64,000 nucleotides of DNA from Marinomonas atlantica (GTDB taxonomy: Bacteria > Pseudomonadota > Gammaproteobacteria > Pseudomonadales > Marinomonadaceae). A model generated the notes under the pieces. That model did no database searches, was not told where the DNA came from, and saw nothing but the letters and a program-made list of their open reading frames with translations. Both the position numbers and the translations under genes were made by a program. Location of the stretch: the NCBI RefSeq assembly GCF_001639725.1, contig NZ_LTAW01000003.1:62001-126000 (forward strand). Reading direction: 5' to 3'. Below are positions 36,918 to 45,692 of the stretch, piece by piece; position 1 is the stretch's first letter; every line of letters begins with the position of its first letter.

Positions 36918-38831
36918 ATGGTTATCGACTGGTTACCTTCTGTTCTTATTGTTGTACTGCTTGCCTTAGGTGTTATCGGTGCGTTACGCCGTGTCAGTCT
37001 ATGGCGTGCTGGCCAACCGGAAAAAGTCAATCTCATCGCTGGTCTGCTAGCGATGCCTGGCCGCTACCTTAAAGATTTACACCACGTTGTTGAGCGCGAC
37101 AAATACATGTCACGTACTCACGTTGCAACGGGTGGTGGCTTCGTTCTTTCTATGGTGCTTGTGCTGATCGTGCATGTATTCAATGTTGAGCAGCAAATTG
37201 TTGCTTGGGCGTTGATCGGTGCATTGTTGATTATGCTGACAGGTGCTTTCTTTGTTTTCAAACGTCGTCTTAACCCACCTGAGCGCCTTTCTAAAGGGCC
37301 TTGGATGCGCTTGCCGAAAAGTTTGATTATCTACTCGCTTACTTTCATTATTCTGACTCTACCAGCGGCAGGCATTTTGCCAGATGCTTCGGGCAGTGTC
37401 TTAATGATCGCTGTATTGAGTGTTGGTATTGTTATTGGCCTTGGCGAATTGTTGTTCGGTATGGGCTGGGGTGGACCAATGAAGCACGCCTTCGCTGGTG
37501 CACTTCATTTAGCATTCCATCGTCGCTCAGAGCGTTTTGGTGGCGGTCGTTCTACTGGCCTTAAACCGGTAAATCTTGATGGTGATGTGCTAGGTGTTTC
37601 GAAACCAAGTGATTTCAAATGGAATCAGCTGCTTGGTTTTGATGCGTGTGTACAGTGTGGTAAATGTCAGGCAATGTGTCCTGCCTTTGCTGCGGGTCAA
37701 CCATTGAACCCGAAGAAACTTATTCAAGATATGGTTGTGGGTCTTGCTGGTGGAACGGATGCGAACTATGCAGGTAGTCCTTACCCAGGAAAAGAAGTAG
37801 GCAACGCAAAAGGTGGTCCGAATGAGATCATTACTGCCGGCCTTGTGAGCCAAGAAACACTGTGGTCATGTACTACTTGTCGTGCCTGTGTTGAAGAGTG
37901 TCCGATGATGATTGAGCATGTTGATGCGATCGTTGATATGCGCCGTTTCCTAACCATGGAAAAAGGTGAGACACCAAACAAAGGCTCTGAAGTTCTTGAG
38001 AATATCATCGCTACAGATAACCCAGGTGGTTATGCTCCAGGTAGTCGTACCAACTGGGCAGCTGACCAAAACTTAGCAGTGATGAAAGAGAAGAAAGAAG
38101 CTGACGTATTGTTCTGGGTGTCTGATGGTGCCTTTGATATGCGTAGTCAGCGTATTCTTCGTGCATTTGTTAAGTTAATGAAACATGCCAACGTAGATGT
38201 TGCTATTCTGGGTGACGAAGAGCGAGACAGTGGAGATGTGGCGCGTCGTTTAGGTGATGATGCAACTTTCCAAAGCCTTGCACAGCGTAACCTAGCAACG
38301 CTTGGCCAGTACAAGTTTAAGAAGATTGTGACAACTGATCCGCACGCTTACCACTGTCTACGTAATGAATACGCTGACTTTGATAAAGAGGGTGCATTGG
38401 AAGGTGTTGAAGTTTTGCACCATACTACATTCTTGAATCAACTGGTTCAGTCTGGAGCCTTGAAGCTTGATGCATTCAAGGGTGGCAAAGTAACTTATCA
38501 TGACCCTTGTTACTTGGGTCGTTATAACGGTGAGTACGAAGCGCCACGTGAGCTCTTGCGTTCATTGGGTATCGAAATTGCTGAGATGGAGCGCTCTGGT
38601 TTCCGTTCACGCTGTTGTGGCGGCGGCGGCGGCGCTCCGATCACGGATATTCCAGGTGAGCGTCGTATCGCTGATATGCGTATGGAAGATGCGAGCACAA
38701 CGGGTGCCGAATTAGTAGCAGTAGGTTGTCAGCAATGTACTGCCATGCTTGAAGGTGTTGTTGAGCCTCGTCCAGTGGTAAAAGACATCTCTGAGATCCT
38801 AGTGGATCAATTAGCTGAGGAGGTTCACTAA
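36918..38831 (+). CDS. dgcB: Dimethylglycine demethylase subunit, membrane iron-sulfur protein
   Basis: A 637-residue protein with about four to five N-terminal membrane segments (to about residue 200), two 4Fe-4S ferredoxin-type motifs (Cys244, 247, 250, 254 and Cys318, 321, 324, 328), and a C-terminal heterodisulfide-reductase-like region with two cysteine-rich CCG-type blocks (HDPCYLGRYNGEY and CCGGGGGAP, then CQQCTAML). It would pass electrons from DgcA or the electron-transfer flavoprotein to the quinone pool at the inner membrane. The stop overlaps the ATG of the next gene by one base (TAATG). Confidence 0.92.
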   Translation: MVIDWLPSVLIVVLLALGVIGALRRVSLWRAGQPEKVNLIAGLLAMPGRYLKDLHHVVERDKYMSRTHVATGGGFVLSMVLVLIVHVFNVEQQIVAWALIGALLIMLTGAFFVFKRRLNPPERLSKGPWMRLPKSLIIYSLTFIILTLPAAGILPDASGSVLMIAVLSVGIVIGLGELLFGMGWGGPMKHAFAGALHLAFHRRSERFGGGRSTGLKPVNLDGDVLGVSKPSDFKWNQLLGFDACVQCGKCQAMCPAFAAGQPLNPKKLIQDMVVGLAGGTDANYAGSPYPGKEVGNAKGGPNEIITAGLVSQETLWSCTTCRACVEECPMMIEHVDAIVDMRRFLTMEKGETPNKGSEVLENIIATDNPGGYAPGSRTNWAADQNLAVMKEKKEADVLFWVSDGAFDMRSQRILRAFVKLMKHANVDVAILGDEERDSGDVARRLGDDATFQSLAQRNLATLGQYKFKKIVTTDPHAYHCLRNEYADFDKEGALEGVEVLHHTTFLNQLVQSGALKLDAFKGGKVTYHDPCYLGRYNGEYEAPRELLRSLGIEIAEMERSGFRSRCCGGGGGAPITDIPGERRIADMRMEDASTTGAELVAVGCQQCTAMLEGVVEPRPVVKDISEILVDQLAEEVH

Positions 38832-40090
38832 TGAGTGACATCATTCGTCGTGACCCGCGTGCAGAGTGGATTATTCGTAACCGCTTGCACCCACTACATG
38901 ATCAATACGCAAACCAAGAGGAGGGTGGCGAAGTTCGCGGCCCTTCAGGTTTGCTCCGTAAGTTTCCGCATAAAGTAGGGTTTATTGGGCCGAATGGCAT
39001 CAAGCGTATTGATCGTTTGAAAGGCAACTCATCTGCGCCGAAAGGTAAACGTTCATCTGCTGCTCAAGAGGTTCAATTACCTCTACATAAAGTGGATAGC
39101 CCTGAATACTACATTATGGTTGTCGCAGACTTAGTGGGTGGTCGCTTGACTGGTCACGATAAAGATATTTTAGGTCTTGCACACAAATTGATTGCAGAGC
39201 GCGGCGGTAATGGTGCCGTCGTTGCAGTGTGTTTCGGTGAGGTCAAAGAAGAGCATTTCGATACAGCTGGCGTTGACCGTCTGTTGCATATCGATGGTGA
39301 AGCGTTTGAAGGTTACTCACCTGAAGCCCGTGTACAAGCATTGGCTCAAGTTGAGGCTCAATACCCAGTCAAGCAATGGTTATTCCCTGATAGTATTCAT
39401 GGTGGTTGTGATCTTGCTTCTCGTTTAGCGGCTCGTTTAGGTGAGCGTCCAGCGACACAAGCATGGCAAGTGAATGTTGAGCAAACAGTAAGCCGTGGTG
39501 CTTCTGCTAGTTTAGACATTACGCGCAAAACACCAAAAATACTTATGCTTCTTGAAGAATGTGCTGATGCAATTGACGAGACGCGTCATGAAGCAACACC
39601 GATTACGTTGGACGGTGTTTCAGTGACTGCACCAACCATTCAAGACCAAGGCCTTATGGATGTCGATCCAAATGCAATTCCAATGGCTGAAGCTGAGTTC
39701 ATTTTATCGGCTGGTAATGGTATCCATAACTGGGATCAGTTCCATGATGCTGCGAAAGTGTTGGGCGCGACAGAAGGTGCAAGCCGTGTTGCGGTCGATG
39801 ATGGCTTTATGCCTCGTTCGCGTCAGGTGGGTGCGACTGGTACTTGGGTAACGGCACGTGTTTACATCGCAGTTGGTATCTCTGGTGCGATTCAGCACAT
39901 GCAAGGCATTGGTCAAGTAGACAAAGTCGTTGCGATCAATACGGATGCTGGTTGTGACATGGTAAAACGTGCCGCGCTAAGTGTTATTGGTGACAGTGAA
40001 GAGATTCTTGGTGAGTTAATGAAACTGACTGCCGAGCACAAAAGCACGAGTGTAAGTGATCAAGCTGAGGAGGACAGTCATGCCGCATAA
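38831..40090 (+). CDS. etfA: Electron-transfer flavoprotein alpha subunit of the betaine cluster
   Basis: A 419-residue ETF-alpha. The C-terminal FAD-binding domain shows PRSRQVGATGTWV, YIAVGISGAIQHMQG and AINTDAGCDMVKRA, close to the canonical alpha signature. The N-terminal about 80 residues are a long basic extension not found in housekeeping ETF-alpha, a feature of the dgc-associated form. It would accept electrons from dimethylglycine or sarcosine dehydrogenation. It overlaps dgcB by one base and the next gene by eleven, so the group is translationally coupled. Confidence 0.92.
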   Translation: MSDIIRRDPRAEWIIRNRLHPLHDQYANQEEGGEVRGPSGLLRKFPHKVGFIGPNGIKRIDRLKGNSSAPKGKRSSAAQEVQLPLHKVDSPEYYIMVVADLVGGRLTGHDKDILGLAHKLIAERGGNGAVVAVCFGEVKEEHFDTAGVDRLLHIDGEAFEGYSPEARVQALAQVEAQYPVKQWLFPDSIHGGCDLASRLAARLGERPATQAWQVNVEQTVSRGASASLDITRKTPKILMLLEECADAIDETRHEATPITLDGVSVTAPTIQDQGLMDVDPNAIPMAEAEFILSAGNGIHNWDQFHDAAKVLGATEGASRVAVDDGFMPRSRQVGATGTWVTARVYIAVGISGAIQHMQGIGQVDKVVAINTDAGCDMVKRAALSVIGDSEEILGELMKLTAEHKSTSVSDQAEEDSHAA

Positions 40091-40850
40091 AGTAATTTCT
40101 TTAATCTCGGTTGGTCGTCACCCTCAATCTGGTCGCTCTCGTCGTGCGGATCAAGATAGTCGAGCAGTCGAGTTAGGCCTTAAATTAGCAGGCACTGACT
40201 TAGATGTCGTTCATGCCGGTTCTTCGCAAGAGCCTGTGCTTCGTCAATATGCGGGCATGGGGCTTCCAAAAGTGACAGTGCTTGAACAAGACGAAAGTGC
40301 CGATGCTTTAGTATCTATTGCTGATTACTTAAAAAGCGAAAAAGCTGACATTGTTTTAACTGGTGTTCGTGCAGAAAGTGGGGAGTCATCAGGTATGACG
40401 CCTTACATTCTATCGGAGCAGTTAGGTTGGCCGATTGTCGCGCGGGTTGCTGATATCGTTGAAATTAAAGGTGATGAGGCTCAGGTGTTACTTGCACTTC
40501 CTCGTGGTCAACGTCGTCAAGTAACTGTTAAGCTTCCTTTTATTGCATCTATCGATAATGCTGCTGAGGCTGCGCGACAAAGTGCGTTTGGCCCAGGTCT
40601 ACGTGCTAAGATGGATAGCCAAAATGGTTCTACAGTTGAAGACTCTGTTCGTGTTGACTGGAGTGAGGCTCCTGCTAAAGCGCGTCCAAAGCGTCTGAAA
40701 ATTGTAAAAGCGAAAACCGCTGCCGATCGTTTTAAAGCGGCTACCGCAAAACCACAAGGTGGCTCAGGTAAGGTAATGAAGAATGAGTCTGCGCAAGAAC
40801 AAGCGCAAGCTATCTTTGATCTTCTTATCGAAGAGAAAGTTATTCGATAG
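40080..40850 (+). CDS. etfB: Electron-transfer flavoprotein beta subunit of the betaine cluster
   Basis: About 256 residues from the ATG at 40080, preceded by GAGGAGG six bases upstream, inside the end of etfA. It has the ETF-beta fold (DQDSRAVELGLKLAG, GVRAESGESSGMTPYILSEQLGWP) and a lysine/alanine-rich linker (about 205-235) before a C-terminal helix. The AMP-binding consensus of housekeeping ETF-beta is only partly kept. Together with etfA it forms the electron carrier for DgcA/DgcB. A strong terminator follows. Confidence 0.92.
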   Translation: MPHKVISLISVGRHPQSGRSRRADQDSRAVELGLKLAGTDLDVVHAGSSQEPVLRQYAGMGLPKVTVLEQDESADALVSIADYLKSEKADIVLTGVRAESGESSGMTPYILSEQLGWPIVARVADIVEIKGDEAQVLLALPRGQRRQVTVKLPFIASIDNAAEAARQSAFGPGLRAKMDSQNGSTVEDSVRVDWSEAPAKARPKRLKIVKAKTAADRFKAATAKPQGGSGKVMKNESAQEQAQAIFDLLIEEKVIR

Positions 40851-40868
40851 AATGGCTGTATTCTGAAG

Positions 40869-40904
40869 AAGGGGTGATTAACGACTGTTAATCACCCCTT
40901 TTTT
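40869..40904 (+). terminator. Terminator after the dgc-etf operon
   Basis: AAGGGGTGATTAAC-GACT-GTTAATCACCCCTT, a 14-base stem, then T residues. Confidence 0.95.
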
Positions 40905-40958
40905 AAGTTACATTTCTTACCATATTTTTAAAAGTTTTAATGATTAAGGCTATTTCTT

Positions 40959-41201
40959 ATGATGATTGTCGATTTGATTGATGAAGTTGACTTCAAAGAG
41001 AAGATGCTTGGGGTGGGTGCGCCAGTTAAAGATTGTCAAACACTTGAGGAAGTGATTGGATCTTTGAACCTATGGATCAACGATGCACCACAAAATTTAT
41101 CAGTTATACAAAGTGCTTGCATTGAGCTTGAAGCTACTGGTGCAACTATCCTTCCTGATGTTCATATTGTTATAAAAGATTTATTGGCATTAGAACGTTA
41201 A
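40959..41201 (+). CDS. Small soluble protein of 80 residues, unknown function
   Basis: A complete frame with MMIVDLIDEVDFKEKMLGV at the start and VIKDLLALER at the end; an internal start at the second Met is also possible. It is acidic and helical with no membrane segment or known motif; Cys residues occur in VKDCQTLEE and QSACIELE. It stands alone between the dgc-etf terminator and the long leader of the BCCT gene. The ribosome-binding site is weak (AAGG about 12 bases upstream). I do not recognise it. Confidence 0.62.
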   Translation: MMIVDLIDEVDFKEKMLGVGAPVKDCQTLEEVIGSLNLWINDAPQNLSVIQSACIELEATGATILPDVHIVIKDLLALER

Positions 41202-41430
41202 TTTTCTTTAGATAAGCTTTTTCTTATATTTGCTAAAAGTGTATTAGTTGAATGCTAATGTGCATTGATTTCTATAAAACGCGAATATAACTTCTTGTTT
41301 TTATGGTGTTAATTTAGGGCGTTTTTAATAAAACGATCTGCTCTAAAATGGTTCGTTTGCCTTAAAATAAAGCGTTTGTAAAGAACTTGTCCGAGTCGTC
41401 AATTTTATAATTATGCCTAAAATCAATGCT

Positions 41431-41445
41431 TGTCGTGTCTGGTCA
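41431..41445 (+). promoter_or_regulatory. Candidate regulator site TGTCG-N5-GGTCA upstream of the BCCT gene
   Basis: TGTCGTGTCTGGTCA matches, in both half-blocks and spacing, TGTCGCAAAAGGTCA upstream of gbcB. Both genes would be expected to respond to GbdR. The assignment to GbdR is inference; the match is ten fixed bases. Confidence 0.35.
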
Positions 41446-41591
41446 TAATGTACTCTAAGCTTGTCGCCTTTAGGCACCAAATGCGCAAATAGTCGTCGTA
41501 CTATCATAAGACGGTGCAAAAATTGTGCGCTCGAAAAGATAGGTACTAACCTGTCAAAAGATTTATAGTGTTGGATCAAAACAATGACTGT

Positions 41592-41649
41592 TCACCTAGA
41601 CTGATTTTCTGGCGAGTCTAGGTGAGCGGTTGCTGACTTAAACTAGGTG
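41592..41649 (+). promoter_or_regulatory. Leader hairpin with alternative pairing to the ribosome-binding site of the BCCT gene
   Basis: TCACCTAGACT (41592-41602) pairs perfectly with AGTCTAGGTGA (41615-41625). The core CACCTAG is also complementary to CTAGGTG at 41643-41649, which is part of the ribosome-binding stretch AGGTGGAG before the ATG at 41660. The two pairings exclude each other. The remaining gap from 41202 to 41591 is AT-rich and holds no gene I can support. Confidence 0.5.
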
Positions 41650-41659
41650 GAGTAACAGA

Positions 41660-43237
41660 ATGGACCAAAAAACTAAAAAACGTCCAAAGTCGTCGGACTA
41701 TACGTCTGACTACAAAGCGGGGCAGGACAATGTCCAGATCCTCGGTATGGATGTCAATAACCCAGTATTTACAACAAGTGCTGTGGCGATCATTGCCTTT
41801 ATTGCTTTGGCTTTGATCTTCCCAGCACAAGCTAAAGACTGGATGGTAGGTGCGCGTGGTTGGTCAATCGAGACGTTTGATTGGTTGTTTATGATTGGCG
41901 GTAACATCTTCGTGTTGTTCTGTCTGGCATTGATTGTTTTGCCTGTTGGTAAAATTCGTCTTGGTGGTAATGAGGCTCGACCAGAATTCTCCACTATGTC
42001 TTGGTTCTCCATGTTATTCGCGGCTGGTATGGGTATTGGCTTGATGTTCTGGAGTGTTGCTGAGCCAGTTGCATATTACACCGACTGGTGGGGTACGCCT
42101 CTAAATGTAGAAGCAAACACACCAGAAGCAGCTTCTGCTGCGATGGGCGCGGTAATGTTCCACTGGGGTCTACACCCATGGGCAATTTACGGTGTTGTTG
42201 CACTAGCGCTAGCGTTCTTCTCGTTTAATAAAGGTCTTCCACTTACTATTCGTTCAGCTTTCTACCCTCTATTGGGTGAGCGCTGCTGGGGTCCTATTGG
42301 TCACTGTATTGATATCATTGCTGTTATCGCAACGATCTTCGGTTTGGCGACTTCTTTAGGTCTAGGTGCGTCTCAGGCTGCTGGTGGTTTGAGTTTCTTA
42401 TTTGGTATTGAGAACAATATCTCTACACAGATCGGAATCATCATTGTTGTGACAAGTATTGCAGTTGTTTCTGTAATGCGTGGTCTTGATGGTGGCGTTA
42501 AAGTTCTAAGTAACATCAATATGATGCTAGCGGGCATATTAGTACTGTTTGTTGCTATCTTTGGCTCGATTACTGGTTTCTTTGGTCATATTTTCAGCAC
42601 AACTGTTTCTTACGCGGAATACATCTTCCCTCTAAGTAATTGGATTGGTCGTGATGACAATAAATTCTACGAAGGTTGGACTGTGTTCTACTGGGCTTGG
42701 TGGATTAGCTGGTCTCCATTCGTAGGTATGTTCATCGCACGTGTTTCGAAAGGTCGTACTGTTCGTGAATTCATGATTGCTGTGTTGCTTGTACCAACAG
42801 TTGTTTCGATTATCTGGATGTCTGCATTCGGTGGACAAGCACTTGATCAAGTACAAGGTGGCGTAGGTCAACTTGCTGGTGGTCTAGGTGATGTATCTAG
42901 CGCTATGTTCCAGATGCTTGAGAACTTGCCACTGCAAACATTGACTTCGATTGTTGCCATTGTCCTTGTATTGGTGTTCTTCATTACTTCTTCTGACTCA
43001 GGTTCATTGGTAATCGACTCTATTGCTGCCGGTGGTAAAGTTGAAACGCCTGTGCCACAGCGTATTTTCTGGGCAACTATGGTTGGTCTGATCGCTGGTG
43101 TGTTGTTGTTCGGTGGTGGTTCAGAGGCTCTAAGCTCTCTACAGGCCGGTGCTGTAACTACGGGCCTACCGTTTACAGTAATCCTTCTGTTGATGTGTGT
43201 GAGTGTCTACAAAGGTCTACGTTCAGAGTTGAACTAA
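41660..43237 (+). CDS. BCCT-family betaine/choline/carnitine transporter
   Basis: A 525-residue inner-membrane transporter with 12 segments. The glycine stretch GMGIGLMFWSVAEP and the conserved FYWAWWISWSPFVGMFIARVSKGRTVREF block are the BCCT signatures, the latter including the Trp-rich binding segment. It lies inside the betaine-degradation cluster, so glycine betaine is the likely substrate, though choline or carnitine cannot be excluded. Hydrophilic ends are short, so it lacks the long C-terminal osmosensing tail of BetP/BetT, which suggests a catabolic rather than osmotic role. Confidence 0.92.
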   Translation: MDQKTKKRPKSSDYTSDYKAGQDNVQILGMDVNNPVFTTSAVAIIAFIALALIFPAQAKDWMVGARGWSIETFDWLFMIGGNIFVLFCLALIVLPVGKIRLGGNEARPEFSTMSWFSMLFAAGMGIGLMFWSVAEPVAYYTDWWGTPLNVEANTPEAASAAMGAVMFHWGLHPWAIYGVVALALAFFSFNKGLPLTIRSAFYPLLGERCWGPIGHCIDIIAVIATIFGLATSLGLGASQAAGGLSFLFGIENNISTQIGIIIVVTSIAVVSVMRGLDGGVKVLSNINMMLAGILVLFVAIFGSITGFFGHIFSTTVSYAEYIFPLSNWIGRDDNKFYEGWTVFYWAWWISWSPFVGMFIARVSKGRTVREFMIAVLLVPTVVSIIWMSAFGGQALDQVQGGVGQLAGGLGDVSSAMFQMLENLPLQTLTSIVAIVLVLVFFITSSDSGSLVIDSIAAGGKVETPVPQRIFWATMVGLIAGVLLFGGGSEALSSLQAGAVTTGLPFTVILLLMCVSVYKGLRSELN

Positions 43238-43270
43238 CTAAATTTTATTAATTAGTTAGCTTTAAATAAG

Positions 43271-43303
43271 AACCGCACTAGCAAATGTTAGTGCGGTTTT
43301 TTT
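43271..43303 (+). terminator. Terminator after the BCCT gene
   Basis: AACCGCACTA/TAGTGCGGTT stem with a T-tract of seven. Confidence 0.93.
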
Positions 43304-44055
43304 GTGAGCTGCATTGCTTGGAAGTCCGATGAAGTATCTTGCGCAAACCTTGCTCTCAATTTTTGGTAGCTCTTTTTTAAGTAGATTTGTAGTTTATTGA
43401 TTTTAGCTAATCTTTTTGAGGCAGCCTCTTTTTTGATGTCTGATCGACTAGGTGTTTTATGAGGTATTTATTTTTTATCTAAAGCTGAGTCGCCACATCA
43501 TAATTAAGTTAGCTAAGTAATATCCAGCAGTCATAAGAATTAGCTCACTCTAATAAGTGTGTTTATTCATGTGTTTGCACAGAACAGGCCTATACACAGC
43601 TATCTTTGAGTTGCAGCTAATTAAGTTGTTCTTAACGATTATTAATACCGTTATTGACGCTCTCTATTAATGTGTTAGTTGCTCATTGGAGATATTGCGC
43701 TTGATGAGGTAAGGAGGGCTATATCAATTTTGAAGTTGTAGAATATGGTTGGCATCGGCTCGATGGTGGTGTTCTTTTGTCTTTATGGATTGAATATAGC
43801 TTGATGCGGGTTTATCTAATACAGAGCTAAATTAGAATTAGAGCCGTAAAGCGTCCAATTTTCTAGCAGTTATTGGTATCTTGTCTAATTCAAACTACGT
43901 AGTGCAGAATATCAAGATATTAAAGTGGATTGATCTCATGCGATTAATGAAGACTGGCAATGGCGTATCGGAGTGCAACACAGCAAAACTCGTTATAATG
44001 CATTAGATGTCATTTAATTAACTGTACTTATTAGTTACAAATAGAGTATGAATGC
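43304..44055. other. Gene-free stretch of about 750 bases between the BCCT gene and gbcA
   Basis: All six frames are broken by stops at short intervals and I find no tRNA or family I recognise. Near 43940-44017 one plus frame reads SHAINEDWQWRIGVQHSK and ends a few codons later, which has a protein-like composition and could be the tail of a decayed gene, but this is too short to name. Confidence 0.5.
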
Positions 44056-44086
44056 AAAAAAAAGCCAGCTTTAAGCTGGCTTTTTT
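44056..44086 (-). terminator. Bidirectional terminator after gbcA
   Basis: AAAAAAAGCCAGCTT/AAGCTGGCTTTTTT, A-tract and T-tract on both sides. Confidence 0.93.
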
Positions 44087-44104
44087 ATTTAGGGTAAGAC
44101 CTTA

Positions 44105-45376
44105 TTATTTCTTAAGGTTCTTTTGAATAGTGTCTGTGTACCATTCTAGGAAGTTCATAACACCGAATTCGTAAGTTTCAGAGTATGGACCAGGCTGGTA
44201 GCCTACAGAGTTAATCCCCAATTGGTTTTGCTCACCAAGTACACGGTCTTGGTCGTTAGTAGCATCCCAAACTTGACGTAATCGGTCAGGGTTGTAGTCT
44301 TCGCCTTCTACTGCGTCTTTGTGTACGAACCATTTAGTGGTCACCATAGACTCTTGAGCAGAGATTGGTAGCACGCGGAACACGATGAAGTGATCAGACT
44401 GCATGTGGTTCCAAGAGTTCGGAAGGTGAAGGATACGCATAGAACCAAGCTCAGGGTTCTTGATGTTGCCTAGCATCTTCTTACAGCCTGCTTCACCATC
44501 AATCGTCATTACTTTAGTGCCTTTTTTCAAAGGCATACGAACGATGCGGTTACGCTTACCAGGGCCGTAGCTCTTGTGTTCATGTGGAATACCTTCAGCG
44601 TCCCATTTAGCAGACTGTTCTGCGTAATGGTCTAGGAAGTCTTGAGGTGCACGAGGGTCATTCGTATCATCCCACTCTAGAATTGTATTCAATAGTTCAG
44701 GGTGGCTACCTGCACAGTGGTAACACTCACGATTGTTCTCAAGTACAAGTTTCCAGTTAGCTTTTTCATACATGTTGGACTCAGCTGCTAACTTCGTATT
44801 TTCTACGTCGTAAGGTGCCATGTACTCTTCTAGCGTTGCAAGAAACTCATCAAAGTCACCTTCTGGCTCTTCTTTACCAAGAGAGATAAAGATGAAACCG
44901 CCAGCTGTTTTGCAATGAGTTTTCTTCAGACCATGCTGAGACTTATCGAAGCCTTCTTGCATCTCTGTACCAGCAAATAGCAGATTACCTTTCAGGTCGT
45001 ACGTCCACTGGTGGTAAGGGCAAACTAGGTTTGCTACTTTGCCGCGGTGCTCAAGACATACGCGAGAACCACGGTGGCGACATGTATTGTGGAATGCATT
45101 TACAGAACCGTCAGCATCACGAATGACAAGGATTGGGTTTTGCGCAATTTCTACTGTGAAGTAATCACCACGGTTTGGGATTTCACTGGTCATACCAACG
45201 AATAGCCATTCCTTTTGGAATACTTCTTCCACATCAACGCGGAACATGTGAGGGTCGTTGTACAGTGGTGCATCCAACGAGTAATTTGCTGGGCGAGCCT
45301 CAAGCAATTTAGACATTTCTGTGCGAGCTTCTTGAACAGTCGCGTAACGCATGTTTAACAGATCATATTGATTCAT
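44105..45376 (-). CDS. gbcA: Glycine betaine demethylase, Rieske oxygenase subunit
   Basis: About 423 residues from the ATG at 45376 (GAGGA about nine bases upstream). The Rieske 2Fe-2S ligands are Cys99 and His101 (CRHRGSRVC) and Cys119 and His122 (CPYHQW), and the mononuclear-iron region is ENNRECYHCAGSHPEL with His220 and His225. GbcA with GbcB oxidatively demethylates glycine betaine to dimethylglycine and formaldehyde. It is divergent from gbcB, sharing a spacer of about 315 bases that probably holds both promoters. Confidence 0.95.
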   Translation of the reverse strand: MNQYDLLNMRYATVQEARTEMSKLLEARPANYSLDAPLYNDPHMFRVDVEEVFQKEWLFVGMTSEIPNRGDYFTVEIAQNPILVIRDADGSVNAFHNTCRHRGSRVCLEHRGKVANLVCPYHQWTYDLKGNLLFAGTEMQEGFDKSQHGLKKTHCKTAGGFIFISLGKEEPEGDFDEFLATLEEYMAPYDVENTKLAAESNMYEKANWKLVLENNRECYHCAGSHPELLNTILEWDDTNDPRAPQDFLDHYAEQSAKWDAEGIPHEHKSYGPGKRNRIVRMPLKKGTKVMTIDGEAGCKKMLGNIKNPELGSMRILHLPNSWNHMQSDHFIVFRVLPISAQESMVTTKWFVHKDAVEGEDYNPDRLRQVWDATNDQDRVLGEQNQLGINSVGYQPGPYSETYEFGVMNFLEWYTDTIQKNLKK

Positions 45377-45605
45377 TAGAGTGATCCTCAATAACAAAAG
45401 CCGAGTTGATGTTGTTTCCCTCGTCGGAGCAACATAATTGGGAATATTTTATTACATTCCCTTTGTCGTTATAATAATGACGCTATCCTCACCTAAGTTA
45501 GGGTTTGCGAAATGACTAATTACGACATACTCTCATACATATATCGACTCTTCTTGCTACATCAGATAGTTAGGGCTACTTTCATGGCTTCAATGAGCAA
45601 CTTGG

Positions 45606-45620
45606 TGTCGCAAAAGGTCA
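45606..45620 (+). promoter_or_regulatory. Candidate regulator site TGTCG-N5-GGTCA upstream of gbcB
   Basis: TGTCGCAAAAGGTCA, 72 bases before the gbcB start and in the divergent gbcA/gbcB spacer, shares its fixed bases with the site upstream of the BCCT gene. Possible GbdR target; no experimental consensus was used. Confidence 0.35.
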
Positions 45621-45692
45621 ACTGAAATCCTAGCACTCGAACGACAATTGCTCAAATCGGTGAAACGTCAACGCCATCAAGAGAGAATAACC

